Numbered from the stretch's first letter, positions 1 through 6,135 are shown. The stretch is 9,444 nt of DNA from Gammaproteobacteria bacterium (GCA_027030565.1 JALVEU010000237.1:1-9444); one strand, 5' to 3'. Made by a program: numbers and translations. The notes: generated by a model from the letters alone, not told the origin.

Positions 1-126
1 ATGGCCTTCCTGCAGCAGGACATGCGTGAATCCCACGACCTGGAGGACAGCATCGGCGCGCTGTTGGAGCTGTACCGGCAGCATGGCGCACCCGAGGCGG
101 CCGGCGAGGGGGACGAGAAGGCGTGA
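1..126 (+). CDS. fliI: Flagellar export ATPase FliI, C-terminal fragment
   Basis: This is the last 41 codons of a gene that enters from the left edge in frame 1 and stops at a TGA at 124-126. The residues begin MAFLQQDMRE and continue into a helix of the form DLEDSIGALLELY. This resembles the C-terminal helical end of FliI, where a FLQQ segment is followed by an acidic/hydrophobic helix. FliI is the cytoplasmic ATPase of the flagellar type III export apparatus. The last 15 or so residues form an Ala/Glu/Gly-rich acidic tail. The ATG at position 1 is probably an internal methionine, because the fragment is far shorter than a whole FliI (about 440-460 aa). Assignment rests on this short match plus fliJ lying 34 bases downstream, so it is good but not certain. 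No Walker motifs are in the window. Confidence 0.75.
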   Translation: MAFLQQDMRESHDLEDSIGALLELYRQHGAPEAAGEGDEKA

Positions 127-160
127 ACCGGATGGATGAAGCAGGCCGGCAGAAAAAGGC

Positions 161-610
161 ATGAAACGCAGCCGACGCATCGGACAGATCCGGGACCTGG
201 CACAGCGGCGTGAGGACGAGCTGCTGCGCACGGCGGCCCGGTTGCGCGCCGCGCTGCGCGAGGAGGAGGCGCGTCTGGCGCAACTGCAGCGCTATCGCTC
301 CGAATACGATGCGCAGTTCCACGAGCTGGGCCGGCGCGGCCTGCAGGCCGCCATGGCCACGGACTTCCTGGACTTCATGGCCCGCCTGGACGCCGCCATA
401 CGCGCCCAGTCCGGGCGCGTGCAGGCGGCACGCGCCGCCCATGCCGCGGCCCTGGAACACTGGCGCACGGGTCACCGCAGGACGGCCTCCCTGGACAAGC
501 TGGCCGACCGGGTACGCAGGGAAGAGCTCCAGCTGCAGGAGCACCGGGCACAGTCCGAGTCCGACGAGGCGGCGGCCGGGCGGGTGCGCCTGCGCGACGA
601 GCTGCCCTGA
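161..610 (+). CDS. fliJ: Flagellar export protein FliJ
   Basis: FliJ is the small coiled-coil stalk of the FliI ATPase ring; it links the ATPase to FlhA and escorts export chaperones. The 149-residue length is normal for the family. The protein is almost wholly helical and rich in Arg, Glu, Ala and Gln. It opens MKRSRRIGQIRDLAQRREDE, a typical FliJ start, then has the QRYRSEYDAQF segment near residues 43-53 and a second coil with ASLDKLADRVRREE near 109-122. No Cys and no membrane segment are seen. The ATG at 161 is the only sensible start, since the frame is closed by a TGA at 137-139. The ribosome binding site is poor: AAAAAGG lies only one base before the ATG, so translation may depend partly on ribosomes finishing fliI. 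It lies between fliI and fliK, as in the enteric and Vibrio fli clusters. Confidence 0.93.
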   Translation: MKRSRRIGQIRDLAQRREDELLRTAARLRAALREEEARLAQLQRYRSEYDAQFHELGRRGLQAAMATDFLDFMARLDAAIRAQSGRVQAARAAHAAALEHWRTGHRRTASLDKLADRVRREELQLQEHRAQSESDEAAAGRVRLRDELP

Positions 611-644
611 GCTCCGTGTCGGAAGGCGGCGGGCGCCGGTCGCG

Positions 645-661
645 TGGCACGGTTCGTGCTT
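645..661 (+). promoter_or_regulatory. Candidate sigma-54 promoter for fliK
   Basis: The sequence TGGCACGGTTCGTGCTT lies in the fliJ-fliK gap. The -24 element TGGCACG is perfect. The -12 element reads GTGCT against the consensus TTGCW, one mismatch. The invariant GG (646-647) and GC (658-659) are separated by exactly ten bases, as RpoN requires. Transcription would start near 671, giving a leader of roughly 34 bases before the fliK ATG. It shares the octamer TGGCACGG with the stronger site before fliL. A similar-scoring match occurs inside fliR coding sequence, so chance cannot be excluded; the intergenic position and flagellar context raise its credibility. Confidence 0.5.
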
Positions 662-693
662 TTGGACTGGCAGGGAAAGGGACTGCTGCAGGC

Positions 694-699
694 AAGGAG
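694..699 (+). promoter_or_regulatory. Ribosome binding site fixing the fliK start
   Basis: AAGGAG sits five bases before the ATG at 705. The fliK reading frame is open well upstream, back into fliJ, so this site is what decides the start. The upstream part of the open frame is a shadow of fliJ and the fliJ-fliK gap. Confidence 0.75.
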
Positions 700-704
700 A
701 ACAC

Positions 705-2444
705 ATGCCACAGACATCGCCCATCCTGCCGCTGAACGCTGGCGTGGCGGGTCCGGGCAACGCCGTCGAACCCGCCTCGCCGCCGGACGACACGCTCCCA
801 GGAGGCGGGGGGTTCGGTCGCCTCCTGGACGGAAGGATCGAGACTGCCCAGGCACAGCCCGAGGCTACGCCGGCGCGTCCCACAGACGAGCGCCGTGCCG
901 TGGGGGACACCGGTTCATGGGGCCCGCTGGCGCTGCTCGTCTACGCGCCCGGCACGCCGCCGGCCCCAGTAGAGGCATCCCCTGTAGCCGAGGGCACCTC
1001 ATCCGGCCGGGCCGGTGTCTCCCCTGAGAGCGATGCGCCATCCATCGAACCGCTCGCGGCTATGGTCGAGCCAGCTGGGGCAGACGAGGCGAAGGCTCCT
1101 GGTGTACCTTCGTTGGATCCCGGGGCGGGGCCGGAACAGGCGGCCGTGGAACCCCCCGCGGGCGGGATCGTCGCCCCCGCCGGGTCCAGGTCCGCCCCGG
1201 AGGTGCGGCTCGAGGGAGGTGCCGAGGGGCCTTTCCCCACAACCGCCATGGATGCTCCAGAGGCCGCGTCGCGCCGGGTCCGGACGGGCAAGGGGCAGCC
1301 GCAGGAGGACCGGCCGACCGGCAAGGATTTGCCGGCGGTGGTGCAGCGCACACCGGACACCGGCGGTTCCCGCGGTGCGCCGGTCCCAGGCGCACCCATG
1401 GTGGAGGCAGGACCGGCCGAGCGTTCACGGCGGCCAGTGCGAAATCCGGAATCCGGGGTACCCTCCAGTGTGCAGACCGAGTCCGTGCCCACCCCGGCCA
1501 GCGGCCCGCCTCCGCTCGCGACGCAGGACCCGGATCCCGCCGAATCTGCCCGACCCGTCACGACTGCGCCCGCGGGCGGTACCCGGGGCGTGCCGGAGAC
1601 GGTGGCCGCCTCCAAGGGATCGGGGTTGCCCACCCCCCTGGGTGCGCCGCCCGCTACAGATCCGGAGGCGGAACGAGTGCCGGAGCATGTGGGCGGCAAG
1701 GCTGCGGAGGCGCTCCAGAGACCGGCCGTGCCAGCGCGGGAGGGCGCGCAGCATCCCGGGTTCGCCCCCGAGCAGCCGGTAGCGGCAGCCGGCCGTTCCG
1801 GTGAGGTGCGGGGTTCGGATGCATCCGGTGCGTTGCGTGCCGCGCGGCCGGTCACCGCCGGCGCCCATGGAGGGACGGTGGCGGCGGCCCCGACGGCCGA
1901 CGGCGGCACCGGTGTCCCCCCGACCCCGCAGATCGGGGTCGTCCCGTCCCCCGGTCATTCCGCCACGGCGGCAAGCGGAGCGGTGCTCACGCCCCAGTCA
2001 CCCGGCGCCGTGGAGGACGCCCTCCCGGCCCCACTGGGTGCGCCGGGCTGGGACGAGGCCTTCGGCCAGCACTTGGTGTGGCACCTGGGCCGCGGGCAGA
2101 CCGGCGTACGCATCCGGGTCAATCCTCCGGAGCTCGGCCATGTGGAGGTGCGGCTCACGGTGCATCAGGACCAGGCCAGTGTGCACTTCTCGGCGCCGAG
2201 CCCGCAGGTCCGCGAGGCCGTGGAGGCCGCGCTGCCCCGCTTGCGCGAGATGCTCGCCGAGACGGGCATCCAGCTCGCCGATGCGGGCGTCTCGGCCCAG
2301 GACTCGGGCGGGCACGGCGATCCACGCGACCCCGCACCGGCACGGACGTTCGCCCCGGGAGGCTCCAGTCCCTCGGTGGAGGAGGCCGGCTCTGCCCCGG
2401 TCACTGTGCGCGCCGCCAGCGGCCTGCTGGATCTCTATGCCTGA
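705..2444 (+). CDS. fliK: Flagellar hook-length control protein FliK
   Basis: FliK is the secreted ruler that measures the growing hook and then contacts FlhB, switching the export apparatus from rod/hook to filament substrates. At 579 residues it is longer than the best-known members (about 400-430 aa). Residues 1 to about 430 are low-complexity, rich in Pro, Ala, Gly, Val and Glu, and look disordered, as in other FliK ruler regions. The conserved Flg_hook-type C-terminal domain spans roughly 440-540. It begins around GWDEAFGQHLVWHL (Trp449), carries the signature VNPPELGHVEVRLTV (Asn473 onward), and ends with a helix containing REAVEAALPRLREML. A Gly/Pro/Ser-rich tail follows. The start at 705 is chosen for its AAGGAG site; the open frame reaches back to 210 but overlaps fliJ there. 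It probably has its own sigma-54 promoter at 645-661. Confidence 0.92.
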   Translation: MPQTSPILPLNAGVAGPGNAVEPASPPDDTLPGGGGFGRLLDGRIETAQAQPEATPARPTDERRAVGDTGSWGPLALLVYAPGTPPAPVEASPVAEGTSSGRAGVSPESDAPSIEPLAAMVEPAGADEAKAPGVPSLDPGAGPEQAAVEPPAGGIVAPAGSRSAPEVRLEGGAEGPFPTTAMDAPEAASRRVRTGKGQPQEDRPTGKDLPAVVQRTPDTGGSRGAPVPGAPMVEAGPAERSRRPVRNPESGVPSSVQTESVPTPASGPPPLATQDPDPAESARPVTTAPAGGTRGVPETVAASKGSGLPTPLGAPPATDPEAERVPEHVGGKAAEALQRPAVPAREGAQHPGFAPEQPVAAAGRSGEVRGSDASGALRAARPVTAGAHGGTVAAAPTADGGTGVPPTPQIGVVPSPGHSATAASGAVLTPQSPGAVEDALPAPLGAPGWDEAFGQHLVWHLGRGQTGVRIRVNPPELGHVEVRLTVHQDQASVHFSAPSPQVREAVEAALPRLREMLAETGIQLADAGVSAQDSGGHGDPRDPAPARTFAPGGSSPSVEEAGSAPVTVRAASGLLDLYA

Positions 2445-2486
2445 CGGCAGCAGCCGAGCGGGCCGTGCACACACCTGTGAAAGGGG

Positions 2487-2502
2487 CGCCGGAAATCCGG
2501 CG
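2487..2502 (+). other. GC-rich hairpin downstream of fliK
   Basis: CGCCGG and CCGGCG form a perfect six-base-pair stem closed by an AAAT tetraloop, 43 bases after the fliK stop. A smaller four-pair hairpin (CGGC-AGCA-GCCG) lies at 2445-2456, immediately after the stop codon. Neither is followed by a T-run, so they do not make a canonical rho-independent terminator. They could protect the 3' end of the fliK message or be incidental in GC-rich DNA. Confidence 0.35.
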
Positions 2503-2584
2503 GCCGTGACTCCACGACGCCTGCAGCCGGTCGATTATTTGTCGGTTCATTTCATAACCTTCTGATAAAAAAACAGAAACCTTC

Positions 2585-2601
2585 TTGGCACGGCAATTGC
2601 T
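2585..2601 (+). promoter_or_regulatory. Sigma-54 (RpoN) promoter for fliLMNOPQR-flhBA
   Basis: TTGGCACGGCAATTGCT matches the -24/-12 consensus YTGGCACG-N4-TTGCW at every defined position. GG at 2587-2588 and GC at 2599-2600 have the obligatory ten bases between them. Transcription should begin near 2611-2613, leaving a short leader of about 24 bases that contains GAGGAG (2624-2629) six bases before the fliL ATG. Sigma-54 promoters need an enhancer-binding activator; in polar flagellates of the Pseudomonas/Vibrio type this is FleQ/FlrA or a related protein. Which activator acts here is inference. Confidence 0.88.
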
Positions 2602-2635
2602 CCAAAGCGGATAGACCGCAACAGAGGAGCAAGCC

Positions 2636-3190
2636 ATGGCAGCGAAGGAGGCACAGGCCGAAGCAGCACAGGCCGAAGCGGCGCCCCAGGGCGGTTCGGG
2701 CATGAAGACGGCGCTGCTGGTGGGGGTCGTCGGCCTGGTCCTGGTGGCGGCCAACGCCGGGGTCACGTTGTTCGTCAACAAGATGGTGTTCCAGCAGTCT
2801 CTGAGCGAGACCCTGGCCAAGCTGGAGCACGGTGGACTGCAGGCGGAGTCCGCACCGGCGCAGCCCGCCGATCCACCCATCTACGTCGACCTCGACCCGC
2901 CCATCACCGTAGCGCTGGAGCGCGACGGCAGCGTGGGCTACTTCCAGGTGAAGATGGACTTCCTGGTCCGCGATCCCAAGCTGGAAGAGCTGATTCGCAC
3001 CCACACGCCGGCGATCCGCAACGCGCTGGTCTTTCTCATGAGCAACCAGAAATACGAGGAGCTGCGCACCGAAGAGGGCAAGGAGCGGCTGCGGCGCCAG
3101 ACTCTGGAAGCCGTGCGCAAGGTGTTGAAGAAGCTCACCGGCCGCTCCGATGTGGAAGACGTGTTCTTCACCAGCCTCATCATGCAGTGA
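2636..3190 (+). CDS. fliL: Flagellar basal body-associated protein FliL
   Basis: FliL is a single-pass inner-membrane protein of the basal body that surrounds or supports the stator units and affects torque. The 184-residue product has a short cytoplasmic head rich in Ala/Glu/Gln (1-22), one transmembrane helix (about 25-47, MKTALLVGVVGLVLVAANAG), a variable linker, and a periplasmic stomatin-like domain (about 82-184). The domain includes the IYVDLDPPITVAL strand, YFQVKMDFLVRD and the terminal VEDVFFTSLIMQ typical of the family. Start at 2636 is supported by GAGGAG six bases upstream and by the sigma-54 promoter just before it. It is the first gene of the long downstream operon; fliM begins six bases after its stop. 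The N-terminal head holds a 15-base tandem repeat. Confidence 0.94.
   Translation: MAAKEAQAEAAQAEAAPQGGSGMKTALLVGVVGLVLVAANAGVTLFVNKMVFQQSLSETLAKLEHGGLQAESAPAQPADPPIYVDLDPPITVALERDGSVGYFQVKMDFLVRDPKLEELIRTHTPAIRNALVFLMSNQKYEELRTEEGKERLRRQTLEAVRKVLKKLTGRSDVEDVFFTSLIMQ
2651..2680 (+). repeat. 15-base tandem duplication in the fliL head
   Basis: Two adjacent 15-base copies, starting at 2651 and 2666, both begin GCACAGGCCGAAGC and differ only at the last base. Being a multiple of three, the unit keeps frame and encodes AQAEA twice in the cytoplasmic N-terminus of FliL, ahead of the membrane helix. Confidence 0.85.
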
Positions 3191-3195
3191 CGGCC

Positions 3196-4254
3196 ATGTC
3201 CGCGGACTCCGTACTTTCCAAGGAGGAAATGGACGCCCTGCTGCAGGGGGTCGAGGAAGGTGCCGTGACCGGGGAAGGGCCGGACGAGCCCTTGCCCGGG
3301 GAGGTGCGTCCGTACGACTTCACGTCCAGCGAGCACGTCGTGCGGGGGCCGATGCCCACCCTCGACATGATCCACGAGCGCTTCGCCCGCCACCTCCCGG
3401 AAACGGTCCACCGTTTCGTGCGCAAGGCCGCCGAGACCACCTACCGGCCGGTGGAGCGGCTTCGGTTCTCCGATTTCGTGGAGCGCCTGAAGCTGCCGGC
3501 CATGCTCCACCGGGTGGAGGTGGAACCCGTCGGGGCGGCCCTGCTGGTGACCATGGATGGCAGTCTGGTGGCCGCCCTGGTGGATGCGTACTTCGGCGGA
3601 TCGGGAGCGGCCGTGGAGCTCGGCGACCGCGATTTCACCCCCACCGAGGCCCGTGTGGCCTATCGCTTTCTGGACCTCCTGCTGGAGGATCTGCAGGCAG
3701 CGTGGCAGCCGGTGGCGGAGCTGCATTGCCGCTTCGCCGGGAGCGAGACCAATCCGGCCTTCGTCGCCCTGGCCGGGCCCGCCGAGTCCGTGTTCGCCAC
3801 GCGCATCGAGGTCACGCTGGGCAGCGTTCAAGGAGAGCTGGGGATCGTGCTGCCCGAGGACGGTCTGGTGGATCCCTTGCGCGAGGCACTGAGCGGCGCC
3901 TTGCCTCCTGGCGACCACGCCGAGGCGGAGCAGGATTGGTTTGCGCACTTCGAGGCCAACCTTCAGGAGGCACAGGTGACGCTCTGCGCCCGCCTCACGG
4001 AGCGCGAAATGCCCCTCAGGGAGGTGCTCGGACTCAAGGTGGGCGACATCGTGCCCATCGACATGCCGGCCCACGTGCCCCTGCTGGTGGAGGGCGTGAC
4101 CCTGTTCTACAGCGAGTTCGGGGTCCACAAGGGCAAGAACGCAGTGAAGATTCTCGGCAGGTCCGACGACCGGTGCCTGCAGGATCCGGGGTTGCAGCCG
4201 TCCTGTGACGGTGCCTCGGGCGAGGACCGCTTCGAGCGGTCGGTGATGGAGTGA
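3196..4254 (+). CDS. fliM: Flagellar motor switch protein FliM
   Basis: FliM is the C-ring switch protein that binds CheY-P and controls rotation direction. The 352-residue product starts MSADSVLSKEEMDALLQG; residues 7-16 are the conserved N-terminal CheY-P-binding segment (LSxEExDALL). The middle domain (about 50-230) includes the FliG-contacting GGxG motif as YFGGSG (GGSG at 134-137) and the conserved DFTPTEARVAYRFLDLLLEDL stretch just after it. A SpoA/FliN-like domain lies at about 255-325, ending GVHKGKNAVKILG. About 30 non-conserved residues with two Cys (327, 337) follow. The ATG at 3196 is preferred over a GTG at 3187, because it gives the normal family N-terminus. No good ribosome binding site precedes either, so translation is probably coupled to termination of fliL six bases upstream. 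Confidence 0.94.
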   Translation: MSADSVLSKEEMDALLQGVEEGAVTGEGPDEPLPGEVRPYDFTSSEHVVRGPMPTLDMIHERFARHLPETVHRFVRKAAETTYRPVERLRFSDFVERLKLPAMLHRVEVEPVGAALLVTMDGSLVAALVDAYFGGSGAAVELGDRDFTPTEARVAYRFLDLLLEDLQAAWQPVAELHCRFAGSETNPAFVALAGPAESVFATRIEVTLGSVQGELGIVLPEDGLVDPLREALSGALPPGDHAEAEQDWFAHFEANLQEAQVTLCARLTEREMPLREVLGLKVGDIVPIDMPAHVPLLVEGVTLFYSEFGVHKGKNAVKILGRSDDRCLQDPGLQPSCDGASGEDRFERSVME

Positions 4255-4255
4255 C

Positions 4256-4263
4256 AGGAGGAG
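4256..4263 (+). promoter_or_regulatory. Strong ribosome binding site of fliN
   Basis: AGGAGGAG lies six bases before the fliN ATG, in the 15-base gap after fliM. It is the best Shine-Dalgarno match early in this operon and contrasts with the near absence of one before fliM. Confidence 0.8.
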
Positions 4264-4269
4264 TGCGCG

Positions 4270-4647
4270 ATGAGCAGCGTTGAACAGGCGGCGGAGATGG
4301 AGCAGACGGCGTCCCAGCCGGCCCCGGGACAGGACACGCCGGAGCCGGAACGCGCGGTGAACGCCGCGGAGACGGCGCAGCAGGAGCAGGCGGGGTTGGA
4401 CCTCATCCTCGACATCCCGGTGAGTCTGTCCATGGAGGTGGGGCGGCGGCGGATCAGCATCCGCCAGCTGCTCCAGCTGGGCCAGGGCTCCATCGTGGAG
4501 CTGGATCGGGTGGCCGGCGCCCCCATGGACGTGCTGGTCAACGGGACGCTGGTGGCCCATGGCGAGGTGGTGGTGGTCAATGAGAAGTTCGGCATCCGCC
4601 TCACCGACATCGTCAGTCCCAGCGAGCGCGTGCGTCGGTTGGGCTGA
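4270..4647 (+). CDS. fliN: Flagellar motor switch protein FliN
   Basis: FliN forms the lower part of the C-ring with FliM and helps dock the FliH-FliI export complex. The 125-residue protein has a polar, Gln/Glu/Ala-rich N-terminal extension (1-42) and a SpoA (SURF) domain (about 43-117). That domain starts LDLILDIPVSLSMEVG, then has RISIRQLLQLGQGSIVELDR, DVLVNGTLVAHGEVVVVNEK and FGIRLTDIV, all characteristic of FliN. Length is normal for the gammaproteobacterial form, which often carries such an N-terminal extension. The start is well marked by AGGAGGAG. fliO begins 11 bases after its stop. Confidence 0.95.
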   Translation: MSSVEQAAEMEQTASQPAPGQDTPEPERAVNAAETAQQEQAGLDLILDIPVSLSMEVGRRRISIRQLLQLGQGSIVELDRVAGAPMDVLVNGTLVAHGEVVVVNEKFGIRLTDIVSPSERVRRLG

Positions 4648-4658
4648 GGTATAGACCC

Positions 4659-5102
4659 ATGGACCGCAGGTGCTTCCCGTCCACGACGTGGCTCGCCGGT
4701 GCGACGTGCTGGAGCGCACAGACCCTGCACGCGGCCGAGCCTGCGTCCCGTCCGGGCTTCGACCAGGGGGGCTATCTCGCGCAGATGCTGGTCTCGCTGC
4801 TGGCCGTACTGGCACTCATCGCGCTGGCGGCCTGGTTGCTGCGGCGGTTCGTGCGCATGGGTGCTGCGGCGGGTGGGTTGCTGCGCGTACGCGCGGGGCT
4901 GCCTCTGGGTGGGCGCGAGCGCATCCTCCTCGTCCAGGCCGGAGACACCCATCTGCTGCTCGGCGTGGCACCGGGGCGAGTGCAGACGCTGCACGTGTTC
5001 GACGCCGACCCGGCGCCCGCCCGAGAGGCCACGGTCGACGGAGCGGCTTCGGGGAAGGGCCGTGCGTTTCGGGAGATCCTGCATCGGGAGGTGAAGCCGT
5101 GA
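4659..5102 (+). CDS. fliO: Flagellar export-gate assembly protein FliO
   Basis: FliO is a small inner-membrane protein that stabilises FliP and helps assemble the FliP-FliR export gate; it is not an essential part of the finished pore. The 147-residue product has a basic start (MDRRCFPSTTWL) and a possible weak signal peptide ending at LHAAEP near 23-28. A clear transmembrane helix follows at about 41-62 (AQMLVSLLAVLALIALAAWL), flanked by LRRFVR. The cytoplasmic FliO domain (about 74-113) contains LPLGGRERILLVQAGDTHLL and LGVAPGRVQTLHVF. GAGGT at 4646-4650 overlaps the fliN stop and lies eight bases from the ATG. Its TGA overlaps the fliP GTG. FliO is the least conserved gene here, so position and domain pattern both carry the call. 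Confidence 0.9.
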   Translation: MDRRCFPSTTWLAGATCWSAQTLHAAEPASRPGFDQGGYLAQMLVSLLAVLALIALAAWLLRRFVRMGAAAGGLLRVRAGLPLGGRERILLVQAGDTHLLLGVAPGRVQTLHVFDADPAPAREATVDGAASGKGRAFREILHREVKP

Positions 5103-5869
5103 CCGGGCGAGGACCGCGGTTGGGCGCCCTCCTGCTGGCGGTGGTGCTGGGGCTGTGGTCCGGGGTGGGTGCCGCGGCACCGGGTCTGCCCGCAGTGACC
5201 GTGTCCGCCGGTGCCGACGGCGGCCAGACCTACAGCGTGAGTCTGCAGATCCTGTTGTTCATGACCGCGCTCACCCTGCTGCCGGCAGCGGTGATGATGA
5301 TGACCTCGTTCACACGGATCGTGGTGGTGCTCGCCATTCTCCGCCAGGCCCTGGGGACGATGCAGACACCTTCGAATCAGATCCTGATCGGACTGGCGCT
5401 GTTCTTGTCCTTTTTCATCATGCTGCCGGTGCTCGAACGGGTGCACGATCAGGCGCTGGCGCCCTACCTGGACGGGCGCATCGGCGGCGCCGAGGCGCTC
5501 CAGCGCGCCAAAGGCCCCCTGCGGGACTTCATGCTGCCCCAGACCCGCGAACAGGACCTGGCCATGTTTGCGCAGATCGCCGGGCGGGAGAATCTGGAGT
5601 CGCCGGAGACGGTGCCGTTCTCGCTGCTCCTGCCGGCGTTCGTCACCAGTGAGCTCACCACCGCGTTTCAAATGGGCTTTCTGATGTTCCTGCCGTTTCT
5701 GGTCATCGACATCGTGGTGGCCAGCGTGCTCATGTCCATGGGCATGATGATGCTCTCGCCGATGATCATCTCGCTGCCGTTCAAACTGATGCTGTTCGTG
5801 CTGGTGGACGGCTGGGCCCTGGTCATGGGCACCCTGGCCTCGAGTTATGGCGTGGGAGCCGGGCCATGA
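5099..5869 (+). CDS. fliP: Flagellar export gate protein FliP
   Basis: FliP is the main subunit of the inner-membrane export gate (FliP5-FliQ4-FliR1). The 256-residue product has a cleavable signal peptide (1 to about 27, hydrophobic core GALLLAVVLGLW, then GVGAAAPG), normal for FliP. Further hydrophobic segments lie near 48-68, 92-112, 188-214 and 222-246. Conserved family stretches are MTSFTRIVVVLAILRQALGT, TPSNQILIGLALFLSFF, TSELTTAFQMGF and LPFKLMLFVLVDGW. The methionine triplet of the pore gasket is present at 216-218 (MGMMML). The start is a GTG overlapping the fliO stop as GTGA, preceded by GGAGGTGA at 5087-5094, a nearly full anti-16S match four bases away. The same frame is open further upstream, but that part is a shadow of fliO. 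It overlaps fliQ by four bases. Confidence 0.95.
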   Translation: MTGRGPRLGALLLAVVLGLWSGVGAAAPGLPAVTVSAGADGGQTYSVSLQILLFMTALTLLPAAVMMMTSFTRIVVVLAILRQALGTMQTPSNQILIGLALFLSFFIMLPVLERVHDQALAPYLDGRIGGAEALQRAKGPLRDFMLPQTREQDLAMFAQIAGRENLESPETVPFSLLLPAFVTSELTTAFQMGFLMFLPFLVIDIVVASVLMSMGMMMLSPMIISLPFKLMLFVLVDGWALVMGTLASSYGVGAGP

Positions 5870-6135
5870 CGCCGGAGGCGGCCCTCACCCTGGGCGAGCA
5901 GGCCCTGGAGCTTGCCGTACTGCTCAGTGCGCCCATTCTGCTCTCGGCGCTGATCGTGGGCCTGGTGGTGGGCATGTTCCAGGCCGCCACTCAGATCAAC
6001 GAGATGACGCTGAGCTTCATCCCCAAGCTGCTGGTGGTGGTCGCCGTGCTGTTCGCAGCGGGACCCTGGATGCTGGAGTTGATCACCGGCTTCACACGCC
6101 GGCTGTTCATGGACATCCCGGCGATCCTCGGGTAA
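5866..6135 (+). CDS. fliQ: Flagellar export gate protein FliQ
   Basis: FliQ is the small two-helix subunit wrapped around the FliP-FliR export pore. The 89-residue length is exactly typical. It begins MTPEAALTLGEQALELAVLL. Transmembrane segments lie at about 15-38 and 51-75, joined by the conserved loop GMFQAATQINEMTLSFIPK. The ATG overlaps the fliP TGA as ATGA, and GGGAG at 5854-5858 lies seven bases upstream. Its TAA is directly followed by the ATG of fliR with no gap, so the three gate genes are tightly coupled in translation. Confidence 0.95.
   Translation: MTPEAALTLGEQALELAVLLSAPILLSALIVGLVVGMFQAATQINEMTLSFIPKLLVVVAVLFAAGPWMLELITGFTRRLFMDIPAILG

Noticed and set aside
210..704. Extension of the fliK frame upstream to 210.
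   Set aside because: The added residues overlap fliJ in another frame and look like Arg/Pro/Trp-rich shadow sequence. AAGGAG before 705 marks the real start.
941..1909. A 322-codon minus-strand open frame inside fliK.
   Set aside because: The fliK ruler region is low-complexity and GC-rich, so stops are rare in all frames. The product is Ala/Gly/Pro/Ser-rich with no recognisable family.
2539..2568. Possible sigma-70 or sigma-28 promoter in the AT-rich stretch (TTGTCG and TGATAA, or a GCCGATAA-like box).
   Set aside because: The spacing and -10 matches are poor and there is no matching -35 box for sigma-28. The sigma-54 site just downstream is far stronger.
3187..3195. GTG start for fliM overlapping the fliL stop.
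   Set aside because: It would add only MTA before the normal family N-terminus and has no ribosome binding site. The ATG at 3196 gives the standard FliM start.
2938..4815. A 625-codon open frame on the minus strand opposite fliL-fliM-fliN-fliO.
   Set aside because: It lies wholly antisense to well-recognised flagellar genes. Its His/Gln/Arg/Leu-rich composition is what antisense reading of GC-biased codons gives. No known domain is recognisable.
4670..5098. Extension of the fliP frame upstream to 4670.
   Set aside because: It overlaps fliO in another frame. The GTG at 5099 has an excellent ribosome binding site and gives the normal FliP signal peptide and length.
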